The notes under the pieces were generated by a model. The model did no database searches, had not been told where the DNA came from, and saw nothing but the letters and a program-made list of their open reading frames with translations. A program made the position numbers and the translations under genes. A stretch of 64,000 nt of DNA from Oscarella lobularis (taxonomy: Eukaryota > Porifera > Homoscleromorpha > Homosclerophorida > Oscarellidae): the NCBI RefSeq assembly GCF_947507565.1, contig NC_089188.1:1922001-1986000 (forward strand), read 5' to 3'. Below are positions 22,901 to 33,039 of the stretch, in pieces; positions within the stretch are counted from its first letter, which is position 1, and each line of letters begins with the position of its first letter.

Positions 22901-23306
22901 GACGACTCTGAATGAAATCCAAGCACGTTTCGATGTACTTTGTCTCGAACTTGATAAAATCTAATTTGGCTATGGGCGAATCGACTTCTTCCACTTCGTA
23001 AACCTAATGCCACGCCCGCGCACGATAAAATGTGTAGCACCTCACGTGACTTGCACCAATACCTCGCGAGGTTCGCCCGAGCCAGGAAACGTTCGCGTGC
23101 GCTTTCGTCTCACTTCGGAATAATAGGCCAACTTCGCTAGAGAACCGCCTGCGCGATAGAATCGTGCATTTTAGCGCGATTTTTCTCGAACGATCCCGCC
23201 CGTCGATCGAACCGATGTCGATGGCGAATCGTTTTGCGCTCGTCAGATTGCGAAAGGCGTGCAGCTGCGCGTCGGGAATGGGAATGCTGCTCAAATCGGC
23301 AGACAT
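19956..23306 (-). CDS. PANK4: PANK4: pantothenate-kinase-like plus DUF89 phosphatase
   Basis: PANK4 is a fusion of a pantothenate-kinase-like domain and a C-terminal DUF89 metal-dependent phosphatase that acts on 4'-phosphopantetheine. Kinase-like exons: [108 protein letters not shown] and [16 protein letters not shown]. Phosphatase exons: [20 protein letters not shown] and [20 protein letters not shown], holding the catalytic DN pair, and a last exon [20 protein letters not shown] ending DVVFKYEK. Exons between are not all resolved. The start at 23306 gives [20 protein letters not shown]. It is head to head with the GPCR gene, 55 bases apart. In mammals the kinase half is inactive; I could not judge that here. 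Confidence 0.9.
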
Positions 23307-23361
23307 GATGACGTGCGCGCGTTTTTTTAGCGCACACTAGCGCGAAGTGTTTACGCACAGG

Positions 23362-25018
23362 ATGTCGTCGAACTCGTCCTGTTCCTGGCCCGATCAACCC
23401 GGCCGTTGCGTATGCTGACGTAAAAGAGAGAGAACCATCGCTTGCACGTTCTTTTCTCAGGACGCAATTCTCGTCACGCGAAGAGTTACGGCCTCTCTTT
23501 CTATTGTCGGCTGGTGAGCGAATCTCCGTACGTTTTTTATGGGGGGTTGACTTTGATCTTGCAGCCTTTTCGTAATTGGAATTATCCTGCTGTTTCGAAA
23601 GTACAAATTCTTCGTGCAAGTAAGAATAAGTGGGTGTGACTCTACACCCCCATAATAGACTCGCTTTTAGCGCCTTATTCTGTGGCTAAGTTTGGCTTCG
23701 CTGTGCGATGCAATAGCCTATGCAATGGTAGGTAAATTTCTAATTAAAAAATTCGTTATGATTTTGTGTGTTTTTCTAAAAGGGTGACGTTCACGAGCGG
23801 GGCGATCCGTTTTGCATTTTTCAGGCCTTTTGGATGACCTACTTTGGTGCGTACATGTACCCGATTCAGATGTTTTTGGATAACGTCTATTTTTTTCTCT
23901 AGATTGGAGCGTTTTGCTCTGGGTCAGTTGCATCTGCTTCAATCTCTTCTGGAACGTTATAAAATTTAGAAAAACGAATCATCTCGAAGGGTCTGTCCAC
24001 GGCGGCTAGGACGCGTTGTTATTATTAATACATTTATCTTAGAGTGTATCATGTCGTCTGTTGGGCGTTTCCTCTTCTCATGGCCTGCATTCCGTTTTCT
24101 CAAGGAAACACTTACGGTCCTGCTGGAGTGTGGTGGTGAGATATATTGTTACCTTTTTGAAACGTTAATTATATATGTCTTTGTGCGTGTAGTTGGATTT
24201 CTGAAGGCTACGATCACATGAGATTTGGCGTGTAGGAGAAAGGCTTACGCTGTCCCTTTGCTGAGGTAGAAAATTATGTCAATTTTTAGGTGGTATGGGC
24301 CACTGTTTGCCATACTTTTCATCATGATATCCGTTTACATTTACATCATCATAGTCATTAACAAGAGGGTAAAAGCAAAAGAGAGAACAGACACGGGAAA
24401 GTGGAATGCATGTCTACTGTAATTAGGCTAAGATGTGGACTGGCACTTACGACCCTGAAGCAGAGAGACGAAAGGCAAGGCGAGAAATATTCTCATTTGT
24501 CAACTTATGTATCTTCCTGTAGGCGCTTCTAAAAGAGGACGTCAAACCGTTGAGAATCTATCCTTTCGTTTATCTCGCCCTCAACGTATTTCCGCTTATT
24601 AATCGGTATAAGACGTAACCTTCGGTGATAAAAATGCCTGGATGAATTTTCTCTAGGATTCAAAACGCAGCGAGCAAGGGAGACAAAGACAATCCGATAT
24701 TCGCACTGGCCCTTCTTCACGCCCTATCATCTCCACTTCAAGGCAACACACTATCTATCTAGATGCTTTAGTAATTGAGACTTTTCGTTTCTTCCCCCCT
24801 CACAGGTGCTTTGAATGCCATCGTCTTTGGACTGGACAAAGAAACGGTTTCGAAGCTCAATTGGGTCCAATTTAAGGTGCGTTTTCTCTCGAAACGTTTT
24901 TTAGAATTGAACCCCATCTAAGGCCGCTCTAACGCGAAACCGCGGTGACGTGAAAATCTACGAGCCAGCCCGAAAGCCGGTGATAGACGCCAGTGATTCA
25001 AGCGACTCAACAAATTAA
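23362..25018 (+). CDS. Class-E-like (cAMP-receptor-like) seven-transmembrane receptor
   Basis: About ten small exons encode a seven-pass receptor resembling slime-mould cAMP receptors. Exon 1 reads MSSNSSCSWPDQPGRC. TM1 is DAILVTRRVTASLSIVGC joined to LFVIGIILLFRKYKFFVQ. TM2 is RLILWLSLASLCDAIAYAM. TM3 lies in DPFCIFQAFWMTYFGAYMYP, with its Cys. TM4 includes DWSVLLWVSCICFNLFWNVI. TM5 and its loop include VYHVVCWAFPLLMACIPFSQ and YGPAGVWCWI. TM6 is WYGPLFAILFIMISVYIYII and TM7 is LRIYPFVYLALNVFPLINR. The C-tail ends DASDSSDSTN. The GPAG.WCWI motif in extracellular loop 2 is typical of this group and of related frizzled-like receptors. Ligand and G protein are unknown. Confidence 0.75.
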
Positions 25019-25076
25019 TAAATTTCGTTCAGTCACAAAAAACACACACACACACACACGCAAGTTTTTTCCCCGC

Positions 25077-26263
25077 CTAGTTACGTTTCTTCCTCTCGTC
25101 ACTTCTTTTCTCCCCGTTCGCTTCGATAACAATACTATGAACTGTTTGAGGCATGCGTAGAATTAATTTCGTAAGCGCCGCGTAGAGTTTTCCAATTGTC
25201 ATTACACACGCCGTCATGATTATGATGAGAATCGCTCTGTAGTAGTGTCCTCCTATAGGATCCGACGGCATCGGACATAGCACGCAATTCAAATTGACGT
25301 AAGTCAACTAAAAGACAAAACGTACCACCAAACGTACAATTATTTTTGTATATATGTACTTCTGCTATTGGATGGAGAAAGTGGTGGTGATAGTGACCAA
25401 ACGCTAGTAAGCCAACGCGAGCCCACGACCAGTCAAAAAGACTTTCGACAGACAAAGGCCCTTTTAAAAAGATAGAGATTGAGGCTAGGAACCCGTTTAT
25501 CTATCCTCACCCCAGAGATAAATAATATAGGCAGGGACGCAAAGAATCAATACGTGCTGTATCCAGTAAATTGGTATTTCACCTGGAAGCTAAAGCCCCG
25601 CCCACGAAAATTAATCGTTGTAAGAATTGCGAAAAACTGTCATTACTTCTCTTGTATTGGTTACAGAGAAAAGAACAGCGATTAGGGCCCCAAACAGATT
25701 ATGCAGCATCACCCTAAGAAACTCCTTAGAAAGGGCAATGATACTCATCTGCACCGCCCCCTACCTCAATACAGCTGCATTCCATTTAGACGGTCTTACG
25801 CACAATAAATAGATCTAAACACATCAATTATGACGTGTTTTGTTTTTCACCTGTTTTCGCTCACTTGAATCACGGTGACAGCGTGGCAGGGATTGAGCAC
25901 GAATAATAATTGTCTGGTGACAATCTTATAGGTCAGTTCCATGCCAAAGACCAAGCAAAGTGACACCAATGCGATTTTTTTTCCAACTCCGCCCACTTCG
26001 TCTTCTCGCCGGCGCATTTTTTCGACGGCTTCGCTTCTTATTGGCGTCAGCGTTCGATACGTCCACACGTAGAGCAGAGTCGAGTAGAAGATGACTAGAA
26101 CGGCTTCGGCGATTTTGATTGAGAGCGGTAGATGGCGTTGGCATTCGGGTCCTCCCACGCCGGGAATGCTCGGATCTAGGCCGCCGTACAGAACGTCTGC
26201 GATGAGCTCGTGGAAGGAGTGCGGAGCTTCGCCGGTCATACGCTTCTCACTTGCGCTTGCCAT
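25077..26263 (-). CDS. TMEM164: TMEM164, multipass ether-lipid acyltransferase
   Basis: TMEM164 is a multipass membrane protein. The human form is reported to transfer arachidonate onto lyso-ether phospholipids. Exon 1 (start 26263) encodes FHELIADVLYGGLDPSIPGV and GGPECQRHLPLSIKIAEAVL, matching the DWLYGGVDPSFAGNGGPDC block of the human protein. It continues KKIALVSLCLVFGMELTYKI and LLFVLNPCHAVTVIQV, which holds the conserved PCH motif with the proposed catalytic Cys. Later exons give YWIQHVLI-like and LFDWSWARVGLLAFGHYHHH, then YVNLNCVLCPMPSDPIGGHY and a final membrane segment. The tail is basic (RSDERKKRN). Earlier in-frame non-ATG codons were ignored. It converges with the GPCR gene. Confidence 0.88.
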
Positions 26264-26407
26264 GCTCGTAAGGCTAACGTACGCTAAAAACAGTTCCAAT
26301 AGCTCGTTGTCTTCGCCTTCTGAAGCCTCGCGCGGCTATGCTAGCAGTAGCAGGGTAGCAAGACTATGATATTGGGTAACTGGGCGCATGCAGGGACCGA
26401 GGGAACT

Positions 26408-27895
26408 CTAAAAGTCGAGAGGAAATTGTGCGAAAGAGACGACGTTGCGAACTTTTCCTTGAATACTGTGCGGTCGTTCGAACAGTATTCCTCCCTTGGT
26501 CGTATCGTCGCGCATGGGAAACGGAACAAAGTCCGAATAGCCTCCGCTGAGAGGCCCCGGCGACACGACCAACGTCGTTTTTGTCCACGTCTCGCAGTCG
26601 TCACCACTCACGCGAATCGTCAAGTTTTCTCGACTCGTCGTCGACGCGGGATTCGCGAAATAGATACGCCTCCCGATTCGAACGATGGACGCTTCGCATA
26701 CCGACGAAATGAGAGTCGGATCGAAGCGAATCGGACTCCACGTCTCTCCGCCGTTGTTGCTCACCGACGTGGCGCGGCACTTGCACGTCACATTCAGATG
26801 TCGCGTTCTCATGTTGAGAAGAAGCGAACCGTTGGTGAGTTCGACGATTTGGGGTTCGTCGACGTAGGCTAGCGGGGTCGAACTCGCGGTGAACTTCGAT
26901 CCGTGATCGTCTGTAAACCAGACAAGATCTTCTGTGTATCCGCCGTAGTGACCGGCGAAAACGAGGCGACCCGCGTACGGCGCCTAGAAAAACATAGGCA
27001 ATATGTATAGTACTACTGTAATGCATACACAGAACTTAGACTATATCTACACACGTACCATTGTCATTTGCGTTGCTCCGCCTGGCCCCGGTAGCAGGCC
27101 GGCGTACCGACCCAAAACGCTGCTTATGTTTTTAGGTGGCATATTCCACGATTCTCCCTCATCGGACGACGTCAGAATCCAGTTGTCTTGACCGGGATCG
27201 CACGTTCGGGCCGTGTCTTCGTTGGTGACGTAAGCAATCAACGTCGTATTCGTCGCAAAATCGAAGACCGGTTGAGGATTGCCAACGACCATGTGAGAAT
27301 CGTCCAAACCAATAGGTAGCTTCTAGTATATCGATAGATTCTATACGTGTACCTACTAACTATTGATATTCCTTGCCTGGAGGTCTTGCCACGATCTTCC
27401 AGAATCTTTGCTTCGTTTCATCACGAGTACCTTTCTCATGCAATCGCTGCTCGAAACAATTCGTCCTTCGGCGAAAGCGAGAAGGTCGCCGTTACTTGTT
27501 TGAATGATCGCCGGAATGCGATAGGTATTGATGCCGGCGTCGCCCGATACGAATACGTCGACGATGGTAAGATTGTTTTCGCACGAATTGAGTAGTTGAG
27601 CCAGCGGTCCATGTGAGGGGCAGAATGCATTGTCGCGGTCGGTTGTGCATCCCCACACCGAGTCATTTTTGTATGCTGCACGGGCGTAGTTTGGTTTGCT
27701 GCAGTGGTAATGGGCCTCGTTCTTGCACCAGGCGTTGAGCTCTATTTGACATCGTGGTGACGCTGATTGGAGGTTTTTGGGCAGGCGAAACTGCGACGAG
27801 TAGAAGTCGTCTTCCGTCCAGTTATCATCTGTACGAGCGCTTTTGGTTAGCGAAAATGTCAACGTGAGAAAGCAAAGGAGGCGGAGCTTTTCCAT
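26408..27895 (-). CDS. NEU1: Lysosomal-type sialidase (NEU1-like)
   Basis: Sialidases remove terminal sialic acid from glycans. The start at 27895 gives a signal peptide (MEKLRLLCFLTLTFSLTKSA) and then about 100 residues of Cys-containing sequence not found in human NEU1. The catalytic domain begins GINTYRIPAIIQTSNGDLLA, with the YRIP arginine, and FAEGR. Asp-box motifs follow: SKDSGRSW, SSDEGESW, SNNGGETW and SGDDCETW. Other NEU1-type blocks are GRLVFAGHYGG, DEPQIVELTNGSLLLNMRTR, HLNVTCKCRA, RIYFANPAS and LFERPHS near the end. At least three introns interrupt it. Several N-glycosylation sequons (NWT, NLT, NTT, NIS, NVT) fit a lysosomal or secreted enzyme. The N-terminal extension is the main oddity. 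Confidence 0.9.
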
Positions 27896-28215
27896 GAGTA
27901 CAGTACAAAAGGGGAGTGGCCGGTTGCCTAGCACGCCAGGTGGGTAGACGGAATTAATAAATCGAATGCTATTTTGTTCCAGAACACCGTGACGACAAAT
28001 TGAAAACCGGTATGTATGATTGGATCAATGAAGGCTAGTACAGTAGTATCAGTGACGGTGACCTGCCTTCTGTCTGTTTTAGGTAAAATCTAAAAGAGTC
28101 CCTTTGGGCGAAACGTTGACGGGCGCGCGCGATTTCTCCCAAACACAAGGTGCATAATTTATAATTTGGTTTCCTGTGCAATCATCTTAGACCGACGTGA
28201 GATGAATTAGGATGC
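27894..28215 (+). other. Possible small spliced gene divergent from the sialidase
   Basis: A candidate transcript starts with an ATG that overlaps the sialidase start codon on the other strand. It reads MSTVQKGSGRLPSTP, then HRDDKLKT, then VPLGETLTGARDFSQTQ and DRREMN before a stop. GT-AG sites flank the pieces, but the third junction needs an unusual acceptor, and the family is unknown to me. The overlap of two start codons is unlikely for two real genes. Treat as speculative. Confidence 0.2.
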
Positions 28216-28329
28216 AATACCTCTGTCTAAGTCAGCTAAAGAAGAGTAAGAAGCTGGCCATTCCTGTGCGCTAAGCAACTCTTTTTGAGGTATATCTTAT
28301 TCATTTCCCCGCATCAATTGTTTTGTCGT

Positions 28330-28640
28330 GTAGTCGTTCCCCCAATCCGACGAGGCAGACGCAGCCATCCCTCTGTGGCCAAGAGCGATAAATAGGCCGT
28401 ACCTCTGCAGAGGCTATAGAGCGCCTCCCCGTGTAAGGCAGGGCACTGGCGGGTAATGACAGTGACGCCCCTTGGAATTGCACCTGTGAGTGGACTGACA
28501 TCCCAGCTGCCACTTTCACAGTCCAAGGCTCGGAGCCAGGAGGTTAAACGGGCTCACCCTCCGCGGGGGAGTATGGAGTGACCCCATGAGCCCTTGGCTC
28601 ATAGCAGGTGCCCACCTGGCCTTACCCGTTTGGGCGAGGG
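28330..28640. other. GC-rich hairpin-dense block (structured RNA or retroposon tail?)
   Basis: About 300 bases, richer in G and C than the flanks, with no good reading frame. Many short perfect inverted repeats occur in series. Examples are GGGCACTG (28441) with CAGTG-CGCCC (28460-28470), TGGACTG (28491) with CAGTCCA (28519), GGCT-CGG-AGCC (28527-28537), GGGCTCA (28550) with TGAGCCC (28587), ATGAGCC (28586) with GGCTCAT (28596), and CAGGTG-CC-CACCTG (28605-28618). Some pairs compete with each other. I do not recognise a known RNA or element. Confidence 0.45.
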
Positions 28641-29244
28641 GGCGGATGGAGGAGAGGGAAGACTCTGCTTGTTTTCGCTTTGAACATCCGGGACTTTTTC
28701 AAATTTTTATTTAATTTTTTGTTAAAAAAAGACACGTGCATGCACGCGAGCGCGGCTCGGCAAACGCTAACGCACGTTTTCTCTTTACCACAAGACGTGA
28801 AAACGCGCGTTATATTGTCTGCATCAGGAGGGGCCTTGAACGCATAGGTGCGTTACAAAGCCCCGAGCGTGCGTGCGTATTATGCGCCTAATACAAATTA
28901 TAAAAAAGGCTACGAAAAAGAGACCACTCTATACAAAAATACTACAACTACAAAAGAAAACTGAAAAGTCGTCTTCATCATGTCTTCAGCTTCGTTCTGA
29001 ATAGCCACAAAAACAGCACCGAGACGCGTAGAAGAATGCCATATTCCTGCCTGAAACACATGCTAGAATTTAGCGCGATTTATTGAACAGAGACGTTCCT
29101 TACCTTCCCGCTTCTGAATTTCCATTGTGTCTATTGGCACTGCAAAAGAAATCACAACAATACCATTCCACGCAGTCTCCTAAAGCATTCAACCTAATGA
29201 GGCATATCAATATAATATGTTATGCAAAAAAAGGCTCTCTAATT

Positions 29245-29575
29245 TTATTGAACCCAATTACCTTCCAATCCATTGACCTAAAACATGTGTTACTCTATAT
29301 CATTTATATGTTAAATAAATTAAACCTAGATTACCTCAAAATCCATTGACCTAAAATATGCCTATATTCTAATCAACCTAGATTACCTCCCAATCCATTG
29401 ACCTAAAACACGGGTTACATTGTACAACTAGACTCTAAATCAACCTAGATTACCTCACACAATCCATTGACCTAAAATATGCCTATATTCTAATCAACCT
29501 AGATTACCTTACACAATCCACTGACCTAAAATATGCATCTATTCAAACCTAAATTACCTGAAAATCCATTGAAAT
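29245..29575. repeat. Minisatellite, about six degenerate copies
   Basis: A unit of about 45-65 bases is repeated. Its core reads ATTACCTC, a short variable stretch, then CAATCCATTGACCTAAAA and TATG. Copies can be seen starting near 29257, 29322, 29382, 29448, 29507 and 29552. Spacers between cores vary, often with CTAATCAACCTAG. It is AT rich and noncoding. Confidence 0.85.
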
Positions 29576-30890
29576 GGTCTAACCGGGGGTGGCGGCTGCC
29601 AGCTAAGCACGTTTGGGGAAAGGAGCTACAACCTATACTAAACCTCTAACCGCCCTACCTACTGACAGCCGCCCTAAACCCTAATGCAGGGGCACGGACC
29701 CGTGCACACTATCGTAGTAATGCAAACCGAGTACGAATTAGTCTCTACGTGTCGTCCCGCTACGCTCCCCGTCACGTACACATGTGAAGCTTCATGCGCT
29801 GCCCGTGCCACCAGCCCCCACTCTGAACCCCAACCCGCCCTCGATTACACAGTCGGAAACCAGCCTAGTGTTTAGATTCGTTCGGAAATCGTCTATGCTC
29901 AAAGCGCGGGCAGTGGCACGCCAGCCAATCGGCGTTCGTGTACGTGACGAAGAACCCCGCCCCCTAAGTGCATGCCTACACCGCCAGGGGCCCCCAAAGG
30001 GAAACCTCAATAATTCGTTGATTTTCGTCTGCGCTACCCTTGGCAGACCGCGTCGGAGTGTAGGCGCTCCGCCGCTGTTATAGCGGGGAGAGTATGTGAC
30101 GCCCGTGCCGTTTCGCTTCTAAAAGGCGAAGTGGTGAGGTATCGAATTACGTGAAAGAGTAGGCGTCGCTTACGCTTTGAGCACGGCGTCGAAGCGTGCT
30201 TCTTCGTCGATGCGAGAACCACGGTGCCAGCAGTCTAAAAGAACGCAGAAATATAGGCACTGCATATCTAAAACGAGAGGAACTCGGGTGTGCACGCGTG
30301 CGGTACACGCGTCGAAGGGAGGAGGGGGGTCCCGCGGCGCGTGGAAGGCACACAATTGGCGAGCGCTTCTAGTAAACGTCGACGTTAATGGTATGCGAGG
30401 ACGCGCGAATGCATACGGCTCGGGATTGCTTGTTAGCGAGTGGATGCGCGCGCTTGAAGGGAGAGATTGTCCGCCACGTGGCGGGGGAAAAAGATCGCGA
30501 GGCAGTGAGAAAAGCAGGGCCGGAGGGCCGGAGCTGGTCGAAAAACATGCTGGCGTCTTTTGCTTCTCGCGAGGTATGTTTGTCGCGCGGCAGCAGTCGG
30601 CTGGCGAGAGATCGCCAGACGCATTCGGAATGGCGCCTTGTGCTTACCTATTGGCTTTGCTGTCGTGGTTGAGAGCCTCGCCGCTCGGCAGGGGCTCGTT
30701 CTCGTGGTCCTCAGCCCAGATGCATCCTGCCTGTTGCTCTAGCCAGAGGAGAATGCGCCGTGAGGCCGTCACCTGCCCATTACCCGGACATGGACATCAT
30801 GTGACTTGCGGTACAAAGTCAGCACACGCTTTACATTCAAACATGTATTCGAAATGTTTAAAAAATGAGTTATAAGCTCTTTGATTTGCA
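29576..30890. other. Gene-poor region
   Basis: About 1.3 kb with no gene I can support. Long open frames exist (for example 232 codons from 30177), but they have skewed composition, no recognisable domain and no match to the codon style of neighbours. A short imperfect inverted repeat (GGTGGCGGCTGCCAG near 29588 and CTGACAGCCGCCCTA near 29661) and a CCCTAAACCCTAA stretch near 29671 are present. None is enough to name an element. Confidence 0.5.
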
Positions 30891-30894
30891 AAAG

Positions 30895-32984
30895 TTACAG
30901 CGCATTTTCATCCTCATCGTTGCCAATACTCCCTTGCTGTCTAACGTACTCAAATTCTTCTCGAATTACCCGAGCAATTTGCTCTTCGTCCGTCGACCAT
31001 CGGTAACGTTTGTGACTGGCCATCATCAACGGTACGCAGCACTCGTCTTCAGTCGAAAGCAAAATGGGGATGACCTTTCTGTTAATTTTCCGGTCAATGT
31101 AAGTGCGACGCAAAAACTCACAGCATTCACAAACCACCTGATCGTCAAAACCACGTGCTGTCGGCCTCTCGTCGGATTCAAAAAGATCGTGTATTTCCTT
31201 ATTGCAAACAAGCAGAATGTAATCGGCTTGACAAACTTTTTCCTGCACCCAAGCTAGCGTGGCTTTGCCCTCAAAGCCTTCCTTACAATTTTCTATGCCG
31301 GATGCTTCGATTCCCCACTTCTGTAGCAACTGAATTACAATCTGACGACACGTCAAGGAGAATTGCGGATCTCGCGTTCCATAAATAACGAAGACTCTCC
31401 GAACGTAGCGATTTTGAATTACATTATGTACAGCGCTCTTAGAAGAAACTTCAAAATCCCCAAGGAATTTCACGTCGTCTTCGGTCCCATCAAATTCAAG
31501 AAACGACTCAACAGATTTCTCTGACGAAGACGACAACGTTTCATCCATAGCAACATTAACACTAGTACTACTATCGGACTTTGACTGTCGTTTGCACATC
31601 TTTCTTCTTATTACAACAACGCAAATCAGTACTAGTGCAGCAAAGCCGCTCACTAGCACTGCAACCAGTGTAACTTTATGCTGAGGTTCACCAGTGGCGC
31701 TAAATACACTTGAAGGAGTCTCAGATACGCCGGATGAATCTGAACCAGTGAAAACGGTCGGTGGCATAGAACTACTAGTAGCTGACGTCGTTTCTTGGGA
31801 CACTAAATTTCTTATAAATACATTGCACACAATTCAGTATTTAAATTCATCTACCAGTTTGTTTCGGTGTGGTGGGAGCAATCGTAGCTAGAGGAGCAGA
31901 CTTGAATTCATTAATTGGCCTTTATAAGAACAAGGTACCAACCACGTGGAGGAAAATGCATTGTTAGAAAGCTTTGATAAAAAAAATCGTTCGGAAGAGG
32001 AAGCGCCGAGAGCTGTATTGCAAACAAATCTAAAGCTACGCTATACGTAATAAGTAACTAGGATACATACTTTATAAGTGTGGATAGACGCCGAGCTAAA
32101 CAGGTGCCCTTTGAATTGATAATCCGACTTGTAAAAATCCTCTACCGAAAGGACGCAAGCGTTCTACATTCAGCAGCAGTCTTAGAATTGCAATGCTTTC
32201 TCCAATGCAATCTCACCGCTTTTGGATCACGAATTCTAATGCACATCGATGACACACCCTCGTCAACTAAGACGTTCAGTATCAGATAGAAACCGCGGGG
32301 AGCAGTCCCGTCTACAACGAGAGACCGTCATTAAAAACAAATGACGTCAGAGAACCTCTGTTACCAGAGCCCTAAATAAATCATGATTTATTTAGGGCTC
32401 TGTCTGTTACTTTCAGGAACCGGAACGGTCTTCCAAGTAAAAGTTATAGCTGAGATCGATCGACGAGAAGTGATCTTGGGCGTTATTCGATAGCTGACAT
32501 TCCGCAACGGTATATCAGCCGTCATAGACGAAACCGCGCACGTCGAATCGCACGGGTCTAGAGAGTCGCGTGAGACTAAGTTACCCATCGCGACGCGATA
32601 TGCCCCACCGTTCAGATAGGAAAAGTCGATGGTCGCGTTGCATCTTTTTGGATTGAGAGACAAATCTGCGCGCATGACGCTACTAAATACACAATAGGAT
32701 GTTGCCTGTAACGAAAATCACCTTCATGACACGCCCTGCGCTCCTTCCGACTGCTTATCGCACGACAGCGAGCCTCGCATCGCTTGCGAATGTTCTAAGT
32801 ACGAAATCCGCGATTACGAAGCCCCCGAAAGGGAATCGACCCTTCGGACCGGAATGACGTTTTCCTGTTTCCGTTCGACGCTTTTTCTCTCGCACGAGTC
32901 GACGCACGAAGAAGCGACGCCGCCGCTCGCGACGACAACGTCCAGAAGACAGAAAACAATTACCGTATTGTAAGAGAAAGGCAT
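30895..32984 (-). CDS. SEFIR-domain transmembrane receptor A (IL-17-receptor-like)
   Basis: Signal peptide at the 32984 start: MPFSYNTVIVFCLLDVVVAS. The ectodomain lies on several exons and is Cys bearing (SSCVDSCERK, RCEARCRA, RCNATIDFSYLNGGAYRV, SMCIRIRDPKAVRLHW). A membrane segment follows, VTLVAVLVSGFAALVLICVV, then basic RRKMCKRQ and a Ser/acid linker. The cytoplasmic SEFIR domain starts RRVFVIYGTRDPQFSLTCRQ, continues QLLQKWGIEASGIENCKEGF, has AWVQEKVCQADYILLVC, and ends near NRKVIPILL. SEFIR domains recruit Act1/CIKS-type adaptors in IL-17 signalling. The tail is acidic (GNDEDENAL). Ectodomain splice sites are only partly resolved. It is the most distal of three tandem SEFIR receptors. 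Confidence 0.82.
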
Positions 32985-33039
32985 GTTTGGTTGCGGACGA
33001 AAGAAATGCAAAACAACTACGAAGCCCCGACCGTAAAGA

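Noticed and set aside
29671-29684. Telomere-like CCCTAAACCCTAA
   Set aside because: Only two units, no array, and it lies among ordinary sequence.
30177-30875. Open frame of 232 codons on the plus strand
   Set aside because: No domain, odd composition (Arg, Gly, Cys rich), no splice partners and no support from neighbours; likely chance in GC-rich DNA.
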